This document shows, piece by piece, positions 21,898-32,700 of a stretch of DNA of 64,000 nucleotides. Source of the DNA: Hexactinellida sp. DTS-2022 (lineage: Eukaryota > Porifera > Hexactinellida). Made by a program: the position numbers and the translations under genes. The DNA is taken from assembly GCA_028753945.1 (NCBI GenBank), contig JAPNXP010000006.1:3286001-3350000 (forward strand). Reading direction: 5' to 3'. Every line of letters begins with the position of its first letter. Position 1 is the first letter of the stretch. A model generated the notes under the pieces. It did not search any database. It was not told where the DNA came from and saw nothing but the letters and a program-made list of their open reading frames with translations.

Positions 21898-22757
21898 GGC
21901 AACTTGGAAACCGAACTGCCTTATGAGACAACTTGGAAACAGAACTGCCTTATGAGACAACTTGGAAACTGAACTGCCTTATGAGACAACTTGGAAACAG
22001 AACTGCCTTATGAGACAACTTGGAAACAGAACTGTCTTATGATGACAACTTGGAAACAGAACTGCCTTATGAGACAACTTGGAAACTGAACTGCCTTATG
22101 AGACAACTTGGAAACAGAACTGTCTTATGAAACAACTTGGAAACAGAACTGTCTTATGATGACAACTTGGAAACCGAACTGCCTCATGAGACAACTTGGA
22201 AACAGAACTGTCTTAAGAGACAACTTGGAAACCGAACTGTCTTATGAGACAACTTGGAAACTGAACTGCCTTATGATGACAACTTGGAAACAGAACTGCC
22301 TTATGAGACAACTTGGAAACAGAACTGCCTTATGAGACAACTTGGAAACCGAACTGTCTTATGATGACAACTTGGAAACCGAACTGCCTTAAGAGACAAC
22401 TTGGAAACAGAACTGCCTTATGATGACAACTTGGAAACAGAACTGCCTTATGATGACAACTTGGAAACAGAACTGCCTTATGAGACAACTTGGAAACAGA
22501 ACTGCCTTATGAGACAACTTGGAAACCGAACTGTCTTATGAGACAACTTGGAAACCGAACTGCCTTAAGAGACAACTTGGAAACCGAACTGCCTTATGAT
22601 GACAACTTGGAAACAGAACTGTCTTATGAAACAACTTGGAAACAGAACTGTCTTAAGAGACAACTTGGAAACCGAACTGCCTTATGATGACAACTTGGAA
22701 ACAGAACTGCCTTATGATGACAACTTGGAAACAGAACTGCCTTATGATGACGACTTG
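21898..22757. repeat. 29-copy minisatellite, 29/30-bp unit
   Basis: Twenty-nine copies of a unit with consensus ACAACTTGGAAACAGAACTG followed by CCTTATGAG are present in one orientation. Two length classes alternate irregularly: 29 bp (ATGAGACAAC) and 30 bp (ATGATGACAAC). Further variants change one base (CAG/CCG/CTG and GCC/GTC). The array ends abruptly at GACGACTTGCAATTAG. The long ORFs here are artefacts of the repeat. Confidence 0.95.
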
Positions 22758-23094
22758 CAATTAGATAACCTTGTTGAAACGTGTCTGTTTTCAGTCCAAA
22801 TCGGATCTGAAAAACAAAATATTCTAAATAATTCATATGACGTGTCATCATCAAATGATTCATTTTACCTGGGCTATCTACTTGTAAATCTTTCACTATG
22901 TTTATGACTAAAGATGTAATTAGCAACCCGAGAGCACTTCGCCACCAACGTCAGATTCTACACCTCTATTTTCACCCACGCTGGCTGAACTAATAAATAC
23001 GTGCCCAATTTCCCCTTCGAAGATAAAAGTTAGTGTCATTGACAAAAGAGTTAAAGAATAATTTATCAAACAGCTCTCCAATACTAATGCTTTT

Positions 23095-23196
23095 TACTGT
23101 GCCGACTATACTATAGTATAGTGGCCCAGTACTGATCTTACTGCCTTTAATATTATTATTACTGTGCCGACTATACTATAGTATAGTGGCCCAGTA
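23095..23196. repeat. Two direct copies of a CTATACTATAGTATAG palindrome cassette
   Basis: The 37-bp cassette TACTGTGCCGACTATACT...AGTGGCCCAGTA occurs at 23,095-23,131 and 23,160-23,196, and again at 24,393-24,428. Its centre is a perfect palindrome flanked by GCCGAC and GGCCCAG. Confidence 0.8.
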
Positions 23197-23219
23197 TTGG
23201 TCTTAGTGCTTTGGTTATT

Positions 23220-26200
23220 AATATTATTAGTCCGTATCCTCTCCACAGAACAGAGTTATATTTACTAAGAACTGAAATTTTCAGGACAGGTGTCTCATGG
23301 GTTACAAATGTGCACCTGGGGTCACGATTTTTGATTACATTTTTTTGGACACATTTTTAAACCTATTTAATGCTAAAAAAGGAACAATAAATGGTGCCCG
23401 AATATTTAATTTATTTTCATTCGATAGAGAATTAAATTCTACACCCTTTTACAGTGCACGAATTTTCAAATTGGGCTTCGTTTGTGGCACAATTGAGTTG
23501 CATATTCCATTTGTTTACTAACACTTCAGTTCAATTGAAAGTGTTAAATCTAATTATATTGATTCAACTTGTGAGATGGCTTCTATTTTCTTATTGAAAC
23601 CTAAGATTTACATTCCACAACAACAACAGGTTAAGTGATTATATTTATTTCTGCGAGAATATTCTTGCACAATAAATGTACTGACGTAATTAATTATAAT
23701 TCATTCATTCTGTATTTAACTTATAGAGACGGTTCCAATTAGATTATTGGGGTTATCGAGTGCGTGGAATTCAAATATTATAGTGAAATTCAATTTAAAT
23801 TAATAATAATTGCAAATAATTGAACTAATTTATTTTGCTGTATATAATAATGGTGTTAAATAATTAATAAATTAATTAAATATTTATACTAATTAGCTAA
23901 ATTTCATTAATCTCAGAGATTCTACAAGATAGAAACAAACTTTCAATTTATCATTTGGTCCTTATGCCAGGTACCACCTATACAAGTGGGTCTAGACACC
24001 TTGAGGTGATTATGACATCGTCAAAAAAATGTATTTTACAATTTTGTGAATTAAATAATTCGCATGGGTTGGTTGGAGTTGGGTGAATACCCAACACGCA
24101 CCTAAAAAATGCTGACTGAGCACATATTATAATATACTGAAACTTGAATATCTCTCAAATGAAGTGAGCTAAATGGAAACTTCCACAACTCTAAGGATCG
24201 TAGCCTTCTGAAACACCTTTCTAAAATAAATTAACACCTTTATAGTGATGATGACTCTGCGAAAAAAAATCCAAATTTGCAGCCTGTGCCGACAGCATGT
24301 TCCATTGGAGGCACATTGGAGCATCAATAAACCACCAACAAAATATAGTGCCACCAAAGGCACAGCTGCAATTTTGGATTTTTTATTATTATTACTGTGC
24401 CGACTATACTATAGTATAGTGGCCCAGTTCTAATCTTACTACTTTGGTATATTTTCCTTCCGTAGATCGTCCACAGAACAGAGTTTAATTAACTAAGAGC
24501 CCAAATTTTAAGGATATGTGTCTCATGGGTTACAGATGTGTACCTGGGGTCACGATTTTGTATTAAAATCTTTTGGCCACATTTTTGCACCTGTTTAATG
24601 TTAGAAAAAGACAATAAATAGTGCGCGAATATTTAATATACATACATTCGATAGAGAATTAAATTCTACACCTTTTCACAGTGCACGAATTTTTAAATTG
24701 GGTTTCGTTTGTGCCATAATTGAGTTGCAAGTTTCCTTTGTTTACTAACACTTCAGTTCTATTTAAAGTGTTAAATCTAATTCTATTGTTTCAACTTGTG
24801 ATTATTATATTGATTCAACTTGTGAGATCGAGTAGGCTTCTATTTTCCAATTGAAAAACGAGATATACATTCCATAACAACGACAGATTATGTGATTATA
24901 TTTACTGCAGGAATAATGTTGCCCTATAAATATACTGACGTAATTAATTATAAATAATTCAGTCTGTATTTGACTTTATATAGATGCTTCCAATTTGTTT
25001 ATTAGGGGTTATCGAGTGTGCTGGAATTTAAATTTGATAGCCAAATTAATTTATTAATTATTTATGACAAAATAATTTAACTTACTAAATGTAAGTTGAC
25101 ATTGAAATTGGTGTTAAATTATAAATAATATTAATAATTATTTATACTAATTAATTAAATATCATTAATCTCAGAGATTATAGAAGATAGAAACAAATTT
25201 CAAATTTATAAATTGATCCTTATGCTACGTAACACCTCAACAAATGGGTCTTGACACCTTGAGGTGATGATGACATCGTCAAAAAATGTGTTTTTAAATT
25301 TTGTGAATATATATTTCGAATGGGTTGGTTGGTGTTGGGTTATCACCCAACACGCACATTAAAAATGTTGACTCATCACTTATTATATTCGACTGAACTT
25401 GAATATCTTTGAAATGAAGTGAGCTAAAACGAAACTTCCAACTCACTAAGGGTCGTTGCCTTTTGAAACACTTTTCTGAAATAATTTAATACCTTCATTG
25501 TGATGACATGGCGAAAAAAAAGATCCAAAATTGCAGCTGTGCCGACTGCATGTTCCTTTGGAGGCACTATCAATAACCACCACCAAAATATAGTGCCGCC
25601 AAAGGAACATGCGTCGGCACAGCTGCAATTTTGGATTTTTTTTCTCCGTAGACGGTGCCCTGGGCACACCTTTATACATAGAGGGCTGAAACTTGGCATG
25701 TAGGTGCGGAGTGCCCTTCTAATTTGCACCTGGAGTTACGATTTATGATCAAATAATTTTAACACCTATTTAATCCAATTATGGCTTAGCCAATTAAATT
25801 CGAGGGTTGTCCCAGTATGGATTAGCAGCTAGCATCCAATTAGTATAAAAGGATTTTCTATCAATTGTTAGTGTGCATATAGAAAGCATAAATGAAGCTG
25901 TAATTTAATTGGTCGAGAGTAAGAAGATTTAACTTATTAAATCTTTCACTATTGTTTCAACTTGCGATAATTAAATTGATTTAGCTAGTGAATTCGAGCT
26001 GGCTTCTATTTAATTGTACTTATACAATACAATGGATTGAATCATATTAAATTAATTAAATAAGGAATTTGTTGATAATTAAATATTTATATTATTTATT
26101 ATCTATACATAATGAATGGCAATAAATTCAGATGGTTTAAGATAGAAATAAACTTCAAATTCAACAATTGTTCCTTAGTCCCGTACAACTTGTTAAATGA

Positions 26201-26375
26201 GTATAAACACCATGAGGCGTTAATGACATGGCGAAAAAAATCCAAAATTGCAGCTGTGAAGACAGCATGTTTCTTTGGAGGCACTGTCAATGAAACACCA
26301 CCAAAATATAGTGCCACCAAAGGAACATGCGTCGGCACAGCTGCAATTTTGGATTTTTTTAATCTGGAGCTTCCA
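23220..26375. repeat. Triplicated ~1.2-kb block, third copy partial
   Basis: Copy A (about 23,220-24,440), copy B (24,440-25,690) and the shorter copy C (25,690-26,375) follow one another in direct orientation. A and B share, in order, GTCTCATGGGTTACA, CTGGGGTCACGATTT, TGTTTACTAACACTTCAG, ATTAATCTCAGAGATT and CACCTTGAGGTGATNATGAC. Each copy ends in a strong palindrome (24,262-24,386; 25,511-25,648; 26,231-26,361). Sequence related to copy C recurs at 45,700-45,840. No protein-coding potential is seen. Confidence 0.75.
25511..25648. repeat. Long palindrome, best of three related hairpins
   Basis: The left arm CCAAAATTGCAGCTGTGCCG continues through a CATGTTCCTTTGG region. The right arm is the complement, CGGCACAGCTGCAATTTTGG. 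Arms are about 60 bp with a short CACCACC-containing loop. The two sister palindromes lie at 24,262-24,386 and 26,231-26,361. An A-run precedes the left arm and a T-run follows the right arm. Confidence 0.85.
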
Positions 26376-26452
26376 TAAACTGTTTCATGTTAAATGATTT
26401 CTTAAATACCTGTCCTTTCTTTCTTGTTTTCAATAATCCATGTTATATTTAG

Positions 26453-27192
26453 GATCTTCTAAAAGTATCCTATCCAAGTCTGTCTGGAATATAAGAACAA
26501 TTTTATCTAAGGTAAATTAATTTCCATCTAAGTAGCTTATTCTGCAGTAATTGTAGACGAGATTAATTGAAATGTTTGTGGAAATGAGACTGATCAATAT
26601 TTTCTTGTAGAATCGTGAGTTTGTAAAGCCTCCACAAAACAGCTTACAGATCCATCACGATGGAAACTTGCACTGGGTATGCTCCAGAAAAACTTCTAAC
26701 GATGTCTACTTATATGATTCAGCGTATTCAGGACGTACTAGCGAGGAACTGGATGTTCAACTAGTACTGTTATATGCCACTAACGAACCCTCTCTCACAG
26801 TTACTGTTATGACAATACAACGACAACGTGATGGAGCAGCTGTGGAGTTTTTGCTGCAGCTGTCTGCCTCGCGAAAGCGTCTGGGAATGATCCCGTTAAT
26901 AATCGGAGGCGCCAATCGAATATGCGCACACATTTGCGAAAGTGCATCGAAAATGAAACTTTGGACCTTTTCCCAATCCATTAGAGAACCTAAACAAAGC
27001 ATCATGACAATGCATAAATCTGACACCATTAACATAGAAATATGGTGCCTATGTACTATGTAGGTTACCCCAATTTGCGTACAGAAATATGGTCGAATGC
27101 ACTAAGTGCAAAAAATGGTTTCACAAGCCATGTGTTGGTTTTCTAACAACACTGAGCAAATAATGTTCTTCACTTGTCCAATTTGCAATTAA
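26453..27192 (+). pseudogene. Ulp1-like protease with C-terminal PHD-type finger, decayed
   Basis: The exon at 26,453-26,511 carries S-Y-P-S-L-S-G, with a frame change, and ends at a GTAAAT donor. The exon from 26,611 contains Q-I-H-H-D-G-N-L-H-W-V-C-S, then Y-D-S-A...G-R-T-S-E-E-L-D-V-Q-L. After a frameshift near 26,815 comes S-S-C-G-V-F-A-A-A-V-C-L-A (catalytic cysteine). A stop follows at 26,982. From about 27,086 a separate segment encodes V-E-C-T-K-C-K-K-W-F-H-K-P-C, a stop, then F-F-T-C-P-I-C-N and a stop at 27,190. That is the second half of a PHD finger. Ulp1 followed by PHD suggests the C-terminal part of a large transposase such as Ginger1. It is homologous to the minus-strand remnant at 20,160-20,760. 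Confidence 0.7.
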
Positions 27193-27231
27193 ATGTATAT
27201 TTCATCTTTTGTCAATACGTAATTAATAATA

Positions 27232-27524
27232 CTAGTGCGCTTCACTTGATAGGTCGCTTCGCGGCAGAACACAACCACACACACCAACCGCTTCGCGTTT
27301 GGTATGTGTGGTTTATATACTTCTAACATGCATTATAAAGCGTAAATAGGCAAATTTAGCAATGTGAAATTTTTGTGATTAAGTCATCATGCGATAATGA
27401 GTTAGCATATAGACAATCTGGTGTGACTAACGTGTCCGCATCATTAATGTACATATTCTATTAAATTTTCATAATTTTATCTCTTAGAGGGTGCATACCC
27501 AGCCTTGTGTTTTAATAGTATAGA
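27232..27524 (-). mobile_element. Helitron family 1, complete short copy
   Basis: Read on the minus strand, it starts TCTATACTATTAAAACACAAG (preceded by A) at 27,524. It ends with the CGCGAAGCGACC stem and GTGCGCACTAG-like end, CTAG followed by T at 27,232. TC start, CTAG end, 3' stem and insertion between A and T are diagnostic of Helitrons. It is 293 bp and non-coding. Confidence 0.8.
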
Positions 27525-27975
27525 TTATATCACTTTATAACTAATATTGAGATTTCAATACTAATTAAACTTTAGATATCATTTGGGCATTTAAAATAGC
27601 TAAAAAATATCTAGTATTAAAGAAACGTTCTCTACTCGCATATATGTTATTTGCGTGGAGATTCGTCTTAGTACAGAGAAAATCTGTTCACAAACTTTGT
27701 GAGTTGATTGAATTAACTTTTAATTAACTTCATTGAGTATGATGGACTACATTTATGGTTCACAGAGTGGAACCTATCAACTAAAAACGCAGTGTCGCTA
27801 AATAGTGCAGGGTCCCTAAACAGAGAACAATATTTAGTCAATTTATTAAATATAGTGTCATTCGAATTAATAATCTAAATGCTACCTCATTAACATGTAG
27901 TATGCAAATTGCACGCATTATCATAAATGATAATCTTTGGAGGTTTCTTGAAAATACTGATTAGCATGTTATATA

Positions 27976-28149
27976 CAGTAGATGTCGGATATAAGCACAC
28001 CGGTTATAAGAACATATCGGATATAAGCACACTATGTTGGAAAACGGTTGCCATATACAGTGTATAATTTATGTCGGTTATAAGAACATGCCGGTTATAA
28101 GCACATTAAGTGCAGTTCCCGACGATGTGCTTATAACCGGCATCGACTG
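27976..28149. mobile_element. Pogo-like MITE, CAGTAGATGTCGGATATAAG ends
   Basis: The ends CAGTAGATGTCGGATATAAG and GTGCTTATAACCGGCATCGACTG are inverted (imperfectly), and TA lies on each side. The interior repeats the CGGATATAAGCACA motif. Confidence 0.8.
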
Positions 28150-28387
28150 TACTAAAACCGTGGACTCTCGTTCTCTTAAATCTCAAAATCATAACAAATC
28201 TTGTGTTGACATGTAAGAACTAGCATTCCTGGAAATAATTTATTGTGTTTGGGGTAGATCTTTGAACATTGGAAAGTTGCATCTGCTTTTCCAATCTCAT
28301 ATTATGGTAATCTATAGAATTAAAATGAATTCAAATAAGAACAAATTTATAAAGTCAAGTGTAAATAAATCTAAAACGTCAGTATTA

Positions 28388-28674
28388 CAGTACACCCTCG
28401 CTAATCCGAACAGAGGTGTTCCGATTAGTGAATTCGTTCGGATTAGTGAGTAATGCATTTTCTATGGGCATCTATAAATGAGAATCTCGATAATCCGAAC
28501 CAAAATTGTACAAAATATCTAGTGTACTCCTTACTGAGACTTATTTTTGATATTTCCATTGCAATATACCAATATTTACGATTTTTCCCACTATTATTAG
28601 AAAAATATTTTAGAATCCCGTTCGGATTAGCGAGGGTTCGGATTATTGAGGTTCGGATTAGCGAGGGTGTACTG
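28388..28674. mobile_element. Pogo-like MITE, CAGTACACCCTCGCTAATCC ends
   Basis: Perfect inverted ends CAGTACACCCTCGCTAATCC and its complement are flanked by TA. Related copies lie at 38,277-38,702 (right end lost) and 47,527-47,775. The termini are of the Tigger/pogo kind. Confidence 0.85.
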
Positions 28675-28684
28675 TAATTAGTAA

Positions 28685-28806
28685 CTAGCGCGCTTCGCTT
28701 GCTAGGTCGCTTCGCGGCAGAACACAACCACACACACCATCCGCTTCGCGGTTGGTGTGTGTGGTTTATATACTTCTAAACACTGATTATAAAGCGTAAA
28801 CAGACC
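28685..28806 (-). mobile_element. Helitron family 1, 3' end fragment
   Basis: The CTAG end, the AGCGAAGCGCG stem and the CCACACACACCAACCGCG region are all present. The copy stops within about 120 bp and the 5' half is missing. It lies directly beside the pogo-like MITE at 28,388-28,674. Confidence 0.7.
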
Positions 28807-28920
28807 TATCGAAATAAGCAATAAAACCTAATTAATTGGAAGTGGTTTAATTTCTCTGAAGGTGTGGGTCGAGCCTTAACATTTCATTGAAGTGCTCTCT
28901 CTTAACCCCATAGAACTAAA

Positions 28921-30060
28921 TTATTTCAACATCTTCCTTGTCTTAGCGCTTGGAGTAAATAAACGATTGGAAGTCGGGATCACGCTGAAGTTTTGAAATT
29001 CATCTATTAAATGAGGGGTCTCAGGTATTCGTTTCAAAGTTCCTAGTGTAATCCCGTCCATTATTAATACTTCGGGATTGTCCTTGCAAGTAGGACAAGT
29101 GAAATTTGTTTGATAGTTAAGATCAATCATCCTTAAATATGCATTCCATCCGTGTTGGAAAATATGGTATTGATATCTGTCTTTCCTTCCAAGCCTCTCT
29201 TGGGTTCTGTTTTTCGCTCTATAAATTAGAAAGTCACTAGAACAATAGACAACTATGACTGAGAAATACATACTATTATATAAACTGGACGAAACTTAAA
29301 TATCCATAAAGTGTGTTTCTCGATGAAGTCATGAATTCGCTATAATCATAGAGTGTGTCTTAATGTAGGAAGTAGCGGTTATTGATATAAAGTAGTAGAC
29401 CGTCGAAAGATGCTTTACAGCTGCATGGGTCATTGCATACAGAACTAAAGACTATATAGAAGAATAAGTAAAATACAAAATATTAGATATACATATTTTG
29501 AATATTAGCATCTACGATCCAACATACTTTATGTTCAGCAAGTTCAATAAAAGCGTTTGCAGTGTACACAATGATTCCTTTTCTCTCTAAACGAACGTTG
29601 TTTTCAGTATTAAATTGATATCCGTGTTTCACAAGACTCTTTTTCTGTTAGTAATTCAGCAGACAAGTTCTGAAATTGGAATTGTTGTTGTTCTTTGTAA
29701 ACACTAGCCATTTTTTCGTAAATAAATACGGGTATAGGTTGAGTGGATATTGTGGAATAAATCGAAATTAAATGTTGGTAAAAAGGTTTGTAAGGTAGCT
29801 GATATATTACACTTTCCCAAACATGCGTCACAGAACCACTTCAAAACAATTAAAACCTTCATTATCATCTAGATTCTAGAAAGATGGTTGATTGATTAAG
29901 AATGAAGAATTTATAATTCTTGAGATAATTAGGCTGACATGTTTTAAGATATTCAGTGTCTGAACAATGTTCAAAGGCTTCATAATGAATGCAGTTGTGA
30001 TCACATTTTAAACATTTTCTAGCAGTGACATCAATAACAACCTTTCTTTAGTTAGATTTA
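28921..30060 (-). pseudogene. Cysteine-cluster (KDZ/HMGXB3-like) transposon gene remnant
   Basis: Minus-strand pieces in order: about 30,030-29,920 with V-I-D-V-T-A-R-K-C-L-K-C-D-H-N-C-I-H; 29,831-29,500 with two frames joined by a frameshift near 29,640; and a last exon from 29,218 (acceptor TTTATAG) to a stop at 28,921. The last exon contains W-N-A-Y-L-R-M-I-D, then F-T-C-P-T-C-K-D-N-P-E-V-L-I-M-D-G-I-T-L-G. The C-P-x-C-x-x-x-P-E-V-L-x-x-D-G pattern resembles the CxC cysteine clusters that accompany KDZ transposases and the HMGXB3 proteins. It may or may not belong to the same gene as the integrase-like exons at 30,164-30,849. Confidence 0.4.
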
Positions 30061-30163
30061 CTTTTCATAAAGATTTTATCTGACAGGTGTGGCAAGTTTT
30101 GATCTAAATGACGAACACTAATTAAAAATGAATTCTAGAAATTAATGCGAAAAGATAGCTTAC

Positions 30164-30849
30164 AAATTCCCCATGTCGTTGTAAATGCCACTCTAATGAA
30201 TCGTATTTGTTTCGAATCCCGTCAAGAGTTGTATTGATCCCGGGGTGAGTGACATTGTGGTAGAAGCCAATAATGTCATTAATTTCTGTGTCAATTGGAA
30301 TCTCGAGGTATTTCAAGGATCCGTTCTTCTTCCTCAGGCTCTAAATAAAATATTGATTAGAAATATCAATCTGAAAATAATTTGAGAAATTATTACCTTC
30401 ATCAGTTTTTGTTCTTGAACGCAAATCCCCTTGCACTTCCTGATAAAATTCTTCTTCTTATAGCCAGGGGCGTCGGAAGCGTGAAATTGGGGAGGGGGCA
30501 ATCAGGATTTAGAGGGGGCACAGACAAAAAGCTAATTCTTAGTAGTATAAAACCCAACGTGATTTTATGTCTTTTTTGATAGTTTCACTTCGGATAAGAG
30601 CAGTGGTATCATGACATTTGAACTCATGTGTATCATTGGTGTTGTTATTTCATCTATTTGGACAGGGGAAGGGGGGCACAGGCGAGGGGATGCACAGATG
30701 AGGGGGGCACCGAGATTTTTGAGGGGGGCACGTGCCCCCCTGTGCCCCCCCTTCTGACGCCCCTGCTTATAGCGATCATTGTTGATTTCGCTGGAAATCT
30801 CTTGAATCTGGAGGTATCCAAGAATTGTCTGATACTCGCTCGCATCCAT
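30164..30849 (-). pseudogene. Integrase-type transposase exons 1-2, exon 1 split by a MITE
   Basis: Exon 1 (30,849-30,397) starts with an ATG and has the same layout as the exon at 274-420: E-Y-x-x-I-L near the start, a basic K-K-K-N region and an L-M-K end at a GTAATA donor. Skipping the 301-bp MITE at 30,465-30,765 and one copy of its duplication leaves one open frame. Exon 2 (30,340-30,164, 59 codons) keeps the phase. It contains F-Y-H-N-V-T-H-P-G-I-N-T-T-L, the first half of an integrase H2C2 zinc-binding domain, before a GTAAGC donor. The expected C-x-x-C half is not convincingly found downstream. Confidence 0.6.
30465..30765. mobile_element. hAT-like MITE inserted in a coding exon, CTTATAGC duplication
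   Basis: It has inverted ends CAGGGGCGTCGGAAG and CTTCTGACGCCCCTG. The exact 8-bp duplication CTTATAGC lies at 30,457-30,464 and 30,766-30,773. The interior is G-rich near both ends (AGGGGGGCACAG, GGGGGGCACGTGCCCCCC). Confidence 0.9.
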
Positions 30850-31233
30850 AATAATCGTCAATGTCAAATTTGAAGTTGAAAATCTAGAAACAATAATACA
30901 ATTAGTGTAAGTAAAATCTTAGAAAGTAGCTTTTTTATAAGTAACCGAGATACTAGGGATAGAACACAGATTATACAAAAATGAAATTGCGACTTTCGGG
31001 TCAGAATCCTACGCAACAGACCTCAGCTATATCCCATTCCTGTAAAATCGACGATATTTCATGTTGGCATAGATGGGCCAATATCTCCAACTACAGAAAA
31101 TGGCACCGTATCATACTAACGATGACAGACTATTTCACAAAATATGGATAGGCCAATGCCTTACCTACAAATAAGCAATATATGTGGTTTCATCATTCAA
31201 AAAGGTAAGTTTCATCATATTTATTCTTAAATA

Positions 31234-31720
31234 TCGCGCTTCGCTTGCTTAGCTAGGTCGCTTCGTGACAGACACAACCACACACCAACCGATTTGCGGT
31301 TGGTGTGTGGTTTACATACTTCTAACATTGATTATAAAGCGTAAATAGGCCTAAATAGTCAAATTTAACAATGTTAAATTTTGATGATTACGTCATCGTG
31401 AGGTAATGAGTAAGCTTGTTGGTGATCTGATGTGACCAACGTTTCCGCATCATTAATGTGCATGTTCTATTAAAATTTCAGATTTTACCTCTAGAGGGTG
31501 CGAATTATGTGCGATTAAGTGAATTTTCAAGGTTCTCGAAATGTGACAATGACGTCATAACTTGTCGAGTTGTGAGAATTTTTGAGTGGAAACCTCAACT
31601 TGTTGGCGGGTGCCAAAAGTTACCCCTATAAGCCAAAAATCACATTGGAAACCGTCCAGTTTCTTCTATCAACTCGGAACATACAAATAAATAAATATAT
31701 ATACAGGTTTGTGTTTTAGG
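31234..31720 (-). mobile_element. Helitron family 1, degenerate long copy
   Basis: The 3' stem region, the CCACACACCAACC block, GATTATAAAGCGTAAATAGG, TGATTACGTCATCGTG, and CGGGTGCCAAAAGTTACCCC all match 51,926-52,442. The CTAG end is changed and the 5' end is blurred (TAAAACACAAACCTG). Confidence 0.7.
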
Positions 31721-32069
31721 CCACTGTTAGTTGGAATCTTGTTTCAGCTTAACCGCCCGCGTGACGTGAGAAATCTCTCCCGCACGAATATTGTCATTGT
31801 TTTCGTTATTCCATCTACATCTACATTTCAAATTAAGCTACTGTTCGTTGCCAATTTTGTGGTATGATTAACTGTTAACACACTGGAAAATAGCAATACT
31901 TAGCTATTAACAAAATCAGAAACTATGACAAGCATTATTACCCAACGATTGCATTTTTATCAATAAGCTCTCACAAATTAGAAGATTTTCTCATCAGGAT
32001 TCCACTAAATAGACACCATTTCAGGCTATGTATGGTAGAGTAGCCATACTCCCTATTAATGCAAAATTT

Positions 32070-32530
32070 CAGTGCTGCAAATGGGTCACTAGCAGTGACC
32101 CATGACCCACTGACCCATGGGTCAATGACCCATTCATGTTATTATCTGACCAATTATATACCAATATTTGAACTTGGAAGTAACTATAATGTAAATATAA
32201 TTTAGTCTCACACAATCATGATATCAAGTTGTTTTCATAACCTTCTAGCACTACAGATACGGCTTCGATGGTCTCTGGTAACATTGAATTACGTTGAGAC
32301 GTTACTATATGTAGAGCATTAAAGGTATTAAAATGCCTCTCGCTCTCTGATGATCTCTTATTACAAGTCTAATGATCTCTCTTACTTCTATATAATTAAT
32401 TAATCAAAGTTAATCAAAGTATTGATGGGTCATGACCCATGGCGTGTGACCCATGACCCATTGACCCATCCCAAAAACGTGACCCATATGACCCATTGAC
32501 CCATGGGTCACTGACCCATTTGCAGCTCTG
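32070..32530. mobile_element. hAT-like MITE made of TGACCCATGGGTCA repeats
   Basis: The ends CAGTGCTGCAAATGGGTCAC and GTGACCCATTTGCAGCTCTG are inverted. The subterminal regions hold many TGACCCAT and ATGGGTCA motifs in both directions. ATGCAAA occurs next to both ends. Confidence 0.75.
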
Positions 32531-32700
32531 ATGCAAATACAGATCAAAGTGACCCGATAAACAAACTAAATGACAATGTTCTTCCAGAGAGATTAGATTT
32601 TGACATAATAACAATTAACATAAAAATATGCAAATAAATATCATGAAGAACATCACAAAAGCCCAAGATAAACAATATATATATATATATGATTTAAACT

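Noticed and set aside
21898-22757. CRISPR-like array
   Set aside because: The units are contiguous with no unique spacers and lie in a eukaryotic repeat region; it is a minisatellite.
22108-22907. Long overlapping ORFs on both strands
   Set aside because: They are translations of the 29/30-bp minisatellite in different frames and have no independent coding evidence.
26099-26378. ORFs over the third palindrome
   Set aside because: Both strands are open because the palindrome mirrors itself; this is not evidence of coding.
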